NCBI GenBank assembly: GCA_028455995.1
Contig: JABELC010000001.1
Location: 1,910,501 to 1,974,500, forward strand
Direction of reading: 5' to 3'
Length of the DNA stretch: 64,000 bases
Origin: Scleromitrula shiraiana
Lineage: Eukaryota > Ascomycota > Leotiomycetes > Helotiales > Sclerotiniaceae
Of the stretch, positions 33,234-44,288 are shown one piece after another; position 1 is the first letter of the stretch; every line of letters begins with the position of its first letter. The notes beneath the pieces are model-generated. The model saw nothing but the letters and a program-made list of their open reading frames with translations, had not been told where the DNA came from and ran no database searches. The position numbers and the translations under genes are program-made.

Positions 33234-35066
33234 TTAAGCACCACCAGCAGCCATCTCCATGAATAACTTTTCTCTCCTCAAGAACAAACTGACAATCAAT
33301 GCCAAAGCACCACCAGCAACAACCAAATAATAAGTCTTATCAATAGCTTGAACGATACCCTCCACAGCAGCAGCCCTAACACTATCAGATACCTTCTCGA
33401 AGATATCGCTCTGAGATCCGGCAATCGCGTTTCTAATCTGTGCATCCGTGAATCCTAATCCATGGAACGCAGCCTTAACATTTCTGAAAGCAGTGCTCTG
33501 GAAAATTGTTCCCGACATGGCCAATCCAATAACCACTCCTCCAATTTGAGCTACATTGATGAATCCGATTGCAGCAGGAACCATGTGACCCAATCCATCT
33601 CGAGTGAGGCGTGCTGGTGCGATACTGTAGGAAGCCTGGGTGATCATACCGCAAGCGATGGCAATGAGGATACTGAAACCATAGATTTCGCCTGCGCTGG
33701 TGGACGACGTTATCGTGACCATTGGAGCGCCGCCAGTAAGTGCGAACACTCCATAAAGAACAAAGAATGGCCAGTAGTAGCCTATCTTGGGCATGATTAT
33801 ACCTTGTGTCATGACGGTGACAATGTATAGAACGATGAATGGCATTAGTCGAACTGCAGCTTGAAGACCATCATCACCCTTAGAGAATTGGAAAAATAGG
33901 GGAATATAGAAGATCGGCACGAAAAGAGCTGTTCCTGCGGCAGAAGTGGCGATAAACAAGAGAACCATAGTTCGTGATCTTAGGAAATCGACAGGGAATA
34001 ATCGGTCGGTGGGTGTGGTGAAAATGCAGAACCATTGTTGAGCCGCGAAGAGTAGAAGAATGACAAAGCAGACGACGAACGTGGCGATTGTACGACCATC
34101 TCCCCATGCCCAGTTAGCACCACCGAAAGTTAGAGCCAGGACGAATGAAGTGTAGAGACCGGCATTTAGTAGAGCTCCAGTCCAGTCAATGTTTTTGAGC
34201 TTCGCGAAGAAGGACAAATCGGGTTGGGGGTCAAACGATGGGATCATTAGAAGAGCTGGTGCTGTAACACCAAATATAACAATATTGATGTAGAAGGCCT
34301 AAAACTATCGTTAGCGACTAGCTATTGGGCAGCTAGTTGAAGCAAAAACTGACCCATCTCCAGGTTGCTCCAGAATCAGCGAATGCCCCTCCAATTACGG
34401 GACCCAAAATTGTGCCAACACCCCAGACGATTCCAACACCTCCCAAATAGAGAGGACGTTCTTTCATAGTAGTATTGATAGAAATCAAATTGAGAAGACC
34501 AAGGTACATGCCAGCTCCACCAACACCAGCGATAACCCTTCCAACAATGAGAGCATTCATATCGGGAGCTCCACCACAAATAGCACTGCCGACAATGAAA
34601 GTTGTAACAGAAGTAATATGAGTCCATTTAACATTGAAAATACTATAACATTTTCCCCTAGTAACAATGTTAGTCTAGATAGAATCATGAAGGATCGTCA
34701 TACTCACAGAGTCAAAATCGTAGCAATAGAACCTAAGGGAAACCCGGTACCCAACCAAGACAGCTTTGTGATGTCACCATAAGTATCAAGAACTGCAGAT
34801 TGAATATCTGCAGCAATAGTATTATCCAAACCATACAAGAAGTCGGCGACGTAGAAGCCGATACAGATGATGACCCATTTGAAGCCAGTAATTTTTCTGT
34901 CTGGTTCCTCCGGAGGTGGAGGATTATTGAGTTGACCTTTCTCCGAGTCTGTTGCAAAATTTTCCACTGATCTTTCGGGTTTCTCTTCCGATACTATTGT
35001 GGAAGCCATTGTAGAAGTTGCTTCAGAATGGGAACCTCCAGTTGGTGGCTGTGTTGCTAAAGACAT
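33234..35066 (-). CDS. MFS transporter, 14-TM drug:H+ antiporter type
   Basis: Three exons, 35066..34708, 34657..34354 and 34298..33234, give 575 aa. Joins read ATILTL|GKCYSIFNVKW and GATWRW|AFYINIVIFG in phase. About 75 hydrophilic N-terminal residues precede the first membrane span (WVIICIGFYVADFLYGLDNT). Family motifs include the motif-A-like GKCYSIFNVKW, GRVIAGVGGAGMYLGLLNLI and the motif-C-like GVGTILGPVIGGAFADS before the WRWAFYIN signature. This layout is that of fungal DHA14-type efflux pumps, which export toxins, fungicides or siderophores by proton antiport at the plasma membrane. Substrate cannot be told. No biosynthetic cluster lies next to it; the nearest enzyme is the dehydrogenase 4 kb away, on the other strand. 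The intron-2 donor GTCAGT is slightly atypical. Confidence 0.9.
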
Positions 35067-37018
35067 TTTCGGGGGTTTTGATAACACCAACAACCACGAA
35101 ATTTGAAAAAGGGCTGGATGATCGAATAAACAATAAACAAAATACTCGATAGTGAACACATATTTGGGATTGGAAGGACTTGTTCCAATATATAGGTAAT
35201 CTCAAAAAGCCCAGGTATTTCCTGCCTTACCTACATACCTTGAAAGGTACCATTCCGCACTTCAACTATCATATCGGGTTGGAGATGGGATTTCAAAGCG
35301 ATCCATGGCAATCTTTCGGGGCTCTGTCTCATAACCAACCATTGCAAGGCCTTGCATGTCTTGGTATTGTTGATAGAGAGATTTAGAGTCAGCAATGCAA
35401 CATCTTTTTTGATGAAAATTGTGACTGAAGGGGGTTTCGGAGGTGTGAATTTCGGAGATATTGGTTTTCCCCCCAAAAACACCTAACAGCACCATGTATT
35501 CTGGGGAGAGACCCTCCCCCTTCAGAGCTATTCTCCATCCGAGAAAGGAAACCGTACACTAAACTCTGACAAACCTTTCGGAGTATCGGCGTTAAGTCAT
35601 ATATACTAAATATGATCGTAGCAAGGATGAGTTACTTGTTGAATTTTCATTGGATACGGCACCGGTAGTTCTCTACTCCAAGCTCCAAGGCGTAGATTAT
35701 TCGAACATGTTGCGTCTTGAAGCCGAGAGCTCTGCAACTGCCAGCTTACCAACAGTGCATAGTACGTAGAACTACAAAGTATGTACCAGTCAGTATATGT
35801 TTCTTGGTTTCCATATGCATTTATTTGTATCTCGTAATTGCTAATGTACAAGTCATTATCGAAAATGCTTTATGAAATTGGTGGATATTGTTGGGTTTAG
35901 AAATATCAACTTCACAGCTTTATCGCCTACCTCAAGTCTGCTCTTCACTTGTTCCGTGGAGAAAGATTTTTCTTTACGTGAGTGGTAAAAATAGAAATAT
36001 CGGGGTAATATGGAAAGTCCGAAAAATATGACCTTGATGACACTATCTGTAGCCTTACATAACGAGCAGGTGTAGTATTAGTAAGCAAAATTAGAACACA
36101 ACTTCCTGTTGCATGATTTCCATCAAGGTTGATTATTCACTTAATTACATTGATGTCGATCACGTCTATGGATCACAATAATATCAGTCCAACCATCAAC
36201 TCACCTACATTAGCCTATGAAAACGTATACCTACATAGGTATTTATTACCCACATACCCGATAGATAGCCTTTGGTTTCAGAAGATTGGCCCGGTCCTCC
36301 GGCTGCCACTGCCTTCAACGATCCAACCTCGCCAACTTCTGGTCCTCTCTCTATACACATACGAGAACAGCGCTAAACAGGAGTAAATCTGCAAGTCATA
36401 TTCTGTCCTACTAACAGACAGCGAGAGTACATGTCTTTATTGAAAAATTTAAGTCACGATCACCGTGCTGAGTAAGTCCTCATTTGAGATGTCATTTCAG
36501 ACGCATACCTATTATACAATATAGAGTATGTGCAATTCTACCTTGACTTGAACAATCTCGACAGTTTTATTCAGATAGAATGATACAAAAATTCTCTATT
36601 AGTTCACCTCGGATTCGCGAGTGGCTAGGTAGGTCAGGCCTTGACCTCGAAATATGCTTACTAAATAAATCCAAGATCATGACGTTAAGTGTAATTCATT
36701 AGGAAACTATACAGCGGCATTACTCCTTTTCTCTCTATACAAGCAATTTCTTGCATTGAATTGCTGCCTACTGTATTAAGTAATTATCACTGTCTATATT
36801 TCTGTATTGGATAGACTGGTCCATGGCCGATAGGGTTTAAAGAATGATAAATATCCCACTGTTTGATGAAATGTAAAGTTGCATTTCGAGAAAAGCATAC
36901 CATTCATTCTTATCGAAGGATATTTCACTGTTTAACACTTGACCTTCCGAAACACATTGTCATTCTTATAATCAACTGGCTCGTTTCTTGCTTGCGTCGG
37001 ACTTTGAAAAGCATACCA
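35067..37018. other. 2 kb intergenic region, nothing supported
   Basis: The first few hundred bases are the transporter's promoter. Short frames on both strands (35231-35495, 36129-36386, 36863-37084) lack splice support or recognisable domains. Overall A+T-rich. Confidence 0.5.
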
Positions 37019-38257
37019 CAGTTTTCTTGGTATTTTCGAAAGAAACATAGCTACAAATATTGGCAAGCCAAAGCCTTCTCCTAAAGAGACTGTAAGACAA
37101 TCCAAATATCGATTTGTATGAGTACTAACTTTATTTAGACAACTAGCACTTCAGATGCTCGAAGAGTGCGATAAAATCCAATTCCTACTTGCGCTTTACT
37201 GTTTTATATAGAAATTGGCTGCAAAGCCCGCCAAGGCCGGCGACAAAGTTCAAGATCTTCATGCTGCATACCAACAGTCATCTAACTCACCTCCTCTCCT
37301 TAAACCGGCCCTTCCAGGAGGCCTCCTTCCAGGGGATCCGACTTAGAAGGCTGAATACAGACTCAAGATTGTACGTTATGAGCATGCTTATTGGATTTAT
37401 GTGCCAGCAGAAAACACTGGCGTTGGATATCTTCTAGATCTTCGACATAAGAAACTGCAAAAAGTCGTAGGAAGTACAGCAAGTTGCGAAGAATGGAGAA
37501 AGGGGAAACACGCCCATCATTTTGCGACTGTTACCAATCATTTCTTAATGGGTACAATAGATGGAAAGTCTGGAAATGAAATGAAACCCCTAGATCTGGC
37601 TGTTCAGAGATTTCTAGATATTTATAGTGATGTTGTAGCTTCTGAAACTTCTCAAAGTATTTATTGGCAAGCGGTGAGGTGCTTCGATATACTTGCAGTA
37701 GAATGAGCTAATTGATTAAAATTTAGTATTTCCACACGAGTCTGATTGTTTACCTCCTTGATTTTTTATCTACAGAGGAAGGATTCATAAAATCTGGCAA
37801 AGATGTGCCAAAGGTGCTGGAAGCGGATAAGGACAGACTTATGGAAAAGTACACAGAGCAAGAGGGTGAAATTCGAACAGCACTGATGGTAAAGGAGGAA
37901 ACTGAAAATAGGAAGAAGAAACCAGAGAAAGCCGCCGCGAACGAAACACAGGATAAAAGAACGAAAACAGCTGTCGAAGAAGCCAAACCCAAAAAAATCA
38001 GAGAAATCTGCTACAAAACATGCGAAGAATGAAGCAAAGAAGATAGGGATAAGAAGGCCAAGCCCGTGAATCAAAATGTTCCCATTGTGGAAAAAGCTTA
38101 TAGTTCTTCACGGTCTGGTACTCACTCTCGACAAAGACCAGATACTCCAGCATCAGATTTATCTACTAAAACTCAAAAGACCAAACCAGGTTCTTCGAAG
38201 AATGATGGTACAAAGCGTGTAAGACCCATTGAGGGAAGGTCTTTTAACAAGGGATAA
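37019..38257 (+). pseudogene. Decayed multi-exon gene of unknown function
   Basis: A coding-like frame can be followed through good introns. One runs 37092-37138 (GTAAGA, TACTAAC branch, TTTAG). A second runs 37166-37211 (GTGCGA...TATAG). Together they read FERNIATNIGKPKPSPKET|TTSTSDARR|KLAAKPAKAGDKVQDLH in one phase. The frame meets TAG at 37344-37346 but continues directly with KAEYRLKIVRYEHAYWIYVP, then GVGYLLDLRHKK and LDLAVQRFLDIYSDVVASET. A third intron near 37673-37776 leads to a Lys/Glu-rich tail. That tail shifts frame at an A7 run (37991-37997) and again near 38037, finishing as a Ser/Lys-rich segment to 38257. One stop plus two shifts argue for a pseudogene. A missed intron could remove the stop, but its would-be donors are poor. 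The 5' end is not defined. I recognise no domain. Confidence 0.5.
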
Positions 38258-39354
38258 GAGGTAGAATTTGAGAGATTAGAGATTAGATGAATGGGACTCT
38301 ATTATCTAGAGTAGATTTGGGCATCGAACTCTAAATAACATCTGAAAAATTCGATGAATATCAAAATACATTTGTTTTCTAAATTTAACCTTTAGAGAAA
38401 TTTGTTTGCCAATATTTATACTTGTTATCCTACTTGAGATTCATTTTACTCAAGATTCATTTTATTACTTCCGCAATAATTCAATGACGGAAGAATAAAT
38501 TTCGGATATTTGAGCCAAACATAGGTAGGTAGTCTTCATAGTTCTCATAGTCCGAATCATATCTGATTAATAAACATATAACTCGTTACCAAAAGTGGGC
38601 TCGGATAAATGTATCCAGAAAGAAGCACTGTATGCCAAACGAATCATGATACTAACCTCAATGAGATACATGGTAGTTTTCCGTCCAGATGTCATGCTAG
38701 AGGCTACCATTTTATGTTGAAAAGTATGATATTTGCCGTTAACTATGTTGCGTTCCTGCACGTTAGTACTTGTGGTCGCATCCGAAATGATCAGTAATCT
38801 ATTATGGGAGCCGGATCAGTAATCCTCCCACATATCTAAAACCAATTGTCCACCAATAAGGATGATATTCTCAGTCACCCCAAAGTAGCACAATACCATT
38901 TGATGCAAACTCTCTTCGCCCTTCTTGTGGATTTACATGACTTGGCAACGGTTATGTTCCCAGGTTGTCGACCTCAAATCTTTGGAAGTTTCCAATACAT
39001 TCTTCGCATTATGCAATACTTTCCATCCAACATTCGGATTTATGCAAACTCGATGATTAAGCCTTCGTTGATAATGTTTCTGCTCTGTAGTCCAGCAGTG
39101 TGTATCTGTGTTTAGTTCACTAGGGGGATGTAAAGTGATGGAGACGTGTAACGCCACCAATTGTAATAGCGGACCAACAATTGTAATAAAAAGCTGACCA
39201 AGAACTGCAACAGTTTGTTAGAAAAGGCAATGATATATATACCGCACAAACAATATGGTTGCTGAAGAGCACTCGAATGCTCTTCATTTCAATCATTACT
39301 TCATCTCAGACAATTTAAGCATTCGAATATATATCGAATACATTTCCAGAAATC
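38258..39354. other. Intergenic region upstream of the dehydrogenase
   Basis: 1.1 kb without a supported gene. Two copies of an AATTGTAATA word lie 22-23 bp apart at about 39160 and 39182, just upstream of the dehydrogenase. Confidence 0.5.
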
Positions 39355-40623
39355 ATGGTTTCAACAACTGCGTTTAAAGGCTCGCCAAATGGCGAGATCA
39401 TCCAGGCATCTATTGCTCGAAAGCCCCTCATTGGGTCTCAGGTTCTTGTGAAGATTCATAGTGCAGGGTTCTGTGGAACAGACTTGCATTATATTCATCA
39501 GGACATGGTGCTTGGCCATGAGGGAGCAGGTGTTGTTGTAGAGTTAGGCCCTTCAGTGCGACACACAAAAGTGTATGTTTAGAGTTTTTACTATCATCAT
39601 CAAGTCATCTTCGTAGCATGTTTGGGAAATCCAATTGGTACAGATCAAAGTTCAGCTTTCAACTTGAACTTCGCTTGCGCCTCATCAATACCCCAAGCAT
39701 TGAAATTCAATTCCTTCTTCCCCAAATAATTCGCAAGCAAAGCTAACATCCCAACCACCAGAGGTGACCGCGTCGGCTTCGGCTGGTTCCATGACAGCTG
39801 CGGAAGCTGTACAAACTGTCTTGTCGGCGACGGCGCTCACTGTCTAACCTCCGTCCATTCATTCGGCGTTACTGAGCTCGACCAAGGTGGATTTAGCACC
39901 CACGCCATCTGGGCGGAAGACTTTCTCTACCCTATTCCCAGCGCTATGTCATTTGCAGACGCAGCACCAATGATGTGTGCGGGTATGACAGTATTTACGC
40001 CGCTCGTGCGGTATGGAATTAAGAGTACGGATCGGGTGGGGGTGGTGGGGATAGGTGCGCTGGGACATTTGGCGATTCAGTTTGCGAGTAGGATGGGGTG
40101 TGAAGTTATTGCGTTTTCGGGAACGGAGGGGAAGAGGGAGGAGGCGATGAGGTTGGGAGCTAAGGGATTTGTGGTTACGAGGGGGGAGGAGAAGATTGAT
40201 TTGAGCGGTGTTGGGGGAAGGATTAATCATTTGTTGGTTACTACTAGCGAGTTGCCGAGTTGGGGGAAGTATGTTGCTTAATTCTCTTATCCTGAATCTG
40301 ACCAGTTACTGAAAGGAACAAATAGATATATTGACGCCATGGCTCCACTTGGAACCATCTATCCACTCACAGTCTCATCGACAGAAATGACTTTCCCATT
40401 TCCCCCATTCCTATTCAAGGATCTCGCGTTCCGAGCCAGTACTGTGGGATCACGTTTGGAGATTCAACAAACGTTGGAATTTGCTGTGAGACATAATGTT
40501 AAACCTATGATTGAAAGATTTCCATTCAGTTTGGAGGGGATTAAAGAGGCAGAGAAGAAAATAAAGGATGGAAGTCTTCGCTACAAGGCTGTGCTTGAGG
40601 TGGAGGCAGATAATGAATTGTGA
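39355..40623 (+). CDS. Zinc-dependent NAD(P) alcohol dehydrogenase, cinnamyl-ADH-like
   Basis: Three exons, 39355..39572, 39762..40268 and 40326..40623, give 340 aa with in-phase joins (RHTK|VGDRVGFGWF and SWGK|YIDAMAPLG). This medium-chain dehydrogenase interconverts alcohols and aldehydes. The catalytic-zinc region shows GFCGTDLHY and VLGHEGAG. The structural-zinc Cys set is CGSCTNCLVGDGAHC. The nucleotide-binding Rossmann motif is GVVGIGALGHLAIQFA. Residues after the fold (VIAFSGTEGKREEAMRLGAK) fit the NADP-preferring CAD group, but cofactor choice is inferred. C-terminal blocks TIYPLTVSS and MIERFPFSLEGIKEAEKKI are family-like. The gene is intact, between two disrupted ones. The coding sequence near 40020-40230 is markedly richer in G than its surroundings. 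Confidence 0.9.
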
Positions 40624-41495
40624 TTAAGATTTAATGAGTCAGGGATTCTATAAGTTGCAAGTTGTTAGCTCATTGACAGTTTTGATTATAGACTGTTGAT
40701 GAATATACACTCATTGAACTCGCTGTTACTTTTATATTACATATGCACTATCCACGTCAAATATTTTTCCAAACTTTCTTATCCATTTTTTCATAAAGAC
40801 CATATAGTTCAAGGTAATCGTTTCCATATAACTTATGATTTAGTGGAAGGGGATATATGTGTTCGCATATTGTTTCAGCCCATTCGAAGCCTTTGGAAAG
40901 CGTCTATATAGGTACTTCGGGAGCTTTGAATGACTTAACTTTTGGCTAATATATACATACAGTGAGTACTAGGGGTTGTATAAATTCATGAACTACTTTT
41001 TCTATTTACTTTTCAGTTTCAAAAAAAGCAGTTGATTGTTTTTTCCCCTTGTTTGGTTTGTTTTGTTGTTAGAGGATTTCAAACTTATGTTCCATATTAT
41101 TAAATTGAAACTTTTGGTTATTTGATTTGAAAGTAGATCATCATATATTTCAAAATCCAATTAAAGATGCTGTGTGAAAGAAAGAAGCAATCATACACAA
41201 ACTCTAGTTGAGAATAAAGGAGGCTATTAGCAAGAAGTAGAATATAGAAATAGATTTATACAACATGAAGCCTCTTATCCTATATTCAAATCAAAGACGT
41301 TCGAAGGTATTTGAAGATCAATGTGACTGAGGCAGCTTTATATAAAATTTCCATTTACAACCCAGCTACTGTAGCCCGAGAAAGAATGATTCCATCTGAT
41401 TATTTAACTTTTCAATGCATGTCATTGAATAATAAGTTGATAAATGACTTGGGGTCAGTTTCGAGAATTTTGAGTGAATTAATTCTCTTTTTCCA
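40624..41495. other. Intergenic region, nothing supported
   Basis: 872 bp, A+T-rich with T-runs near 41000-41060. Short frames only. Confidence 0.5.
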
Positions 41496-42624
41496 ATGAC
41501 AAGCTTACAAAATAACAATATGTCGTTGGACCAAATACCTCCACATTCGTTATCTGGAGAAATTTCACAAGTCCTTGACGCTTCTTCTCTTTCTCTTGAC
41601 TACAATGCTCTCGTTATTCAGGCTAAAGGTCCTCCAAGCTTGAAAGGTTTCAGAAAGCTACCATTAGAGATACGTGAGATGATCTGGAAACTGGTACCTG
41701 AACCTCGCCTTGGTATGTGTTCTTTACTCTTTCATGTTCAATTAAATGAGCTCACGCGTTAGCAAAATCACATTCTCCATTCCCTATGTTCCCTATCAAG
41801 CCCATAACAGACAAACCGATTCGTGAAACTACAGTGGAAATAAAATTCCCAGTGCACAGGCGTTGTCAATGGCACTCATTCGCAGCGGACGTACCAAGCA
41901 TTCTCCACGTCTGTCAAGAATCCCGGGTCATAGGCTTGAAGTCATACGAGCTAAGCTTCATCAACTACACTGTGAGCCCGGTCTACTTCAACTTTGCGAC
42001 AGACACGCTTATGCCACGAATGAATGCCTCGGTTTTTCAGATGGATGACTTTGCAAACAAAATCTCTCAGAAAGACCGTGAAAGAGTGGAGAGGATCGCG
42101 ATTTGCAAGCATGAACTCTATGATCCTATCAAGACATCATTTATTGCCCGTTTTCCGAATTTTAAGCAAGTTACGGTGCTGTGGTGAATATTTTCTCGAG
42201 GGTTCATAGAACATGTAATCCAGAGAGAGTAGTTGAGACAGAACATGAATGTCCTCCTGGCTCGGAGTACAGAACACACCTGATAAGCCAGGATACCATG
42301 GTCTCCAAATTCGACTTTCCGGTCGCTGAATAACGGATATTACTATCACGATGCGAGTTGATTTGTGCGAAGAGCTGCCAAATGTTCAACAAGCAGTGGA
42401 ATATCCCAAAATTTACCTGGCAAGGCTTCTGCGACAAAGAATTCCTCAACGATAGAAGTAGATACGAAAAAATGAACCATGTTGACTTTCAAATGAAGCC
42501 CGTGTATAAGCCAGGGACAAAGACTAGCACGGTCTGGGATGAATTGGCTGCGGAGCAGAGAAAGAAGGCACAGAGGATTGTAAGGCGGAAGTCTCAAAGG
42601 CTAGCCGACCGCAAGGCAACATGA
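41496..42624 (+). pseudogene. 2EXR-domain gene, probably disrupted
   Basis: Exons 41496..41712 and 41763..42187 (GTATGT donor, phase-1 join EPRL|AKSHSPFP) give a 213-aa protein. It carries the 2EXR motif, GFRKLPLEIREMIWKLVPEP (about residues 51-70), then the typical SILHVCQESRVIGLKSYEL. 2EXR proteins form a large fungal family of unclear function. The frame stops at 42185-42187 right after FKQVTVLW. A -1/+2 shift at this spot would continue as VVNIFSRVHRTCNPERVVET to a TAA at 42331. The same frame resumes after the TAA up to 42624 (FNKQWNIPKFTWQGFCDKEF, ending QRLADRKAT). A frameshift plus an in-frame stop suggest decay of a longer gene. The stop could instead lie in a small unrecognised intron, and a functional short protein cannot be excluded. 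Confidence 0.6.
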
Positions 42625-43199
42625 AAGCCGACCTGGGACGGAGGGGGGATTTGCATTCTGAGGCCTTCCGTTCTTGTGTTAGAGTGTCACTTCCATAGTT
42701 ACTCCATTTGCACATCTAACTCGATAATTCGTACATAGCAAAACGAACCAAGAGCGTATCTACTCACTTCTATTCACATGCCCTCTCGTAATAGCATTCG
42801 ATTTCCAATATTAGTTATACTGTTGTAGTCTTAAACGATGATGTTATCCTTGTGAAGTTGACTAAGCATTCATCTAATATTACAAATGTCTAATTTCTGC
42901 CACTATTCTTATCTTATCTTAGTGTATATTGATAGCAAGCCCCGCATACGCGTCACCTGCTCTCGCGTTTTCAATTTACGCGTCTACAAACGACCATTCA
43001 ATTCATTCATCAATTCATCACAACTCAACTATTCAATCTGAAAAGCTACCTTCGATCTTTAACCTTCAATATTCAATCCTCAATACACTCGAAACATCCA
43101 CTACAAAAGAAAAGAAACCTACAATACCTAAAACTTCAATCATCCATCCAAAACAAACCTCAAACAAACCAAAGAAAACCTCCAATTCTCCCTCCAACA
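42625..43199. other. Intergenic region upstream of the RPA3-type gene
   Basis: 575 bp. The last 200 bases are A/C-rich and pyrimidine-patterned, as in fungal 5' leaders. No supported frame. Confidence 0.5.
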
Positions 43200-43764
43200 A
43201 TGTCCGAGACTCCCACCACCCCCCGCATAACAATGGCATACCTCGATTCCTTCGCCAACCGCACCGTCCGCATGGTCGGAAAAGTAACGCAATTGCGGGG
43301 ATTAGAAGCAACGATTGATTGCGAGGGTGAAGTGAGAGTTGTTTTGGCTCATGTATGTTTGCACACTCTCTGAGCATATATTCATTTGTTCTATCGACTC
43401 TCGCAATCACAATTATGAGTTACGGGTGGATTTTTTCCTAGTTGTTATACAAAAGCTAATGCAAGGGTTTGAAATCATCAGGATTCCCATCTACAAGTCG
43501 GAAACGCAGTTGAGATTGTGGGGAAAGTAAATAATGATTTAACGGTGAAAGTATTAAAAGCTACGGATTTCGGGACTGGATTTAGTGAGTTTGGATTTCA
43601 ATCTGCTTATTTGAATACTGGGCCGGGAAATATATATGATTGCCAGGATAGAAGGAGTATATCAGGAAAGAAGCTAATCAGGGGTGATTGTAGATTTTTC
43701 GGCAATGAATGCTTTGGTAGAAGCAAATCATCGGTATAAGGAGATTTGGTATGCGGATCAATAG
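43200..43764 (+). CDS. RFA3: Replication protein A subunit 3
   Basis: Three exons, 43200..43352, 43482..43584 and 43694..43764, give 108 aa. The joins read VVLAH|DSHLQVGNAVEIVG and DFGTGF|NFSAMNALVE, both in phase. RPA3 is the small OB-fold subunit of the heterotrimeric single-strand DNA-binding complex used in replication and repair. Visible features are the N-terminal TPRITMAYLDSFANRTVRMV strand block, the OB-fold core IDCEGEVRVVLAH and NAVEIVGKVNNDLTVKVLKA, and the C-terminal trimerisation helix ALVEANHRYKEIWYADQ. Length matches the family. The start at 43200 is the first in-frame ATG. Each single exon alone looks like noise; the spliced product is diagnostic. Confidence 0.9.
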
Positions 43765-44288
43765 GGCGGGGACTGGAAGAAGACGAGATGAGATGAATCG
43801 GTTTTGGGAGAGGAATAATGAACATGGGAATGCGAATTTGAATCTGCAGTGGTGTAGGAATTTATGAGAACTAGTAGATGGGGGATAAATATTCAAATAT
43901 CAAGATAAATTACGAGCATGATACCGGCACTAAATTGTTGATTGTCTGTATCACCTAAGAAATCAGACGCGGAAAAGATCACAGTGGCTCAATAAAAACG
44001 GTCAAATTCACAAGAGAAAATTATTATCCAAACACCATAATGTCATGCTATATGCTTGTGTACAATAAATCGCTGAAAGCTTCATAAGCTTGAGTCTTGG
44101 GAATAACCGCTAGTTCCAAAGTTCCCATCAATCGTAATCCATCCCAATGTCCCCGTGTAAATCCAAACACAATATTTATTTCTTTACCCATGTCCAACGA
44201 CAAAATCCAGATGAAATAATCCAAACACCATGCTATGCCCCTCGTAATTCATAAAAAACAATGTAAATATCGTAACAGATGTCTGACA
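43765..44288. other. Convergent 3' spacer
   Basis: 524 bp between the RPA3-type gene and the 3' end of the GATA gene; no supported frame. Confidence 0.5.

Noticed and set aside
33234..40623. MFS transporter plus dehydrogenase as part of a secondary-metabolite cluster
   Set aside because: No synthase, terpene cyclase, P450 or pathway regulator lies nearby; the genes are separated by about 4 kb including a pseudogene and are on opposite strands.
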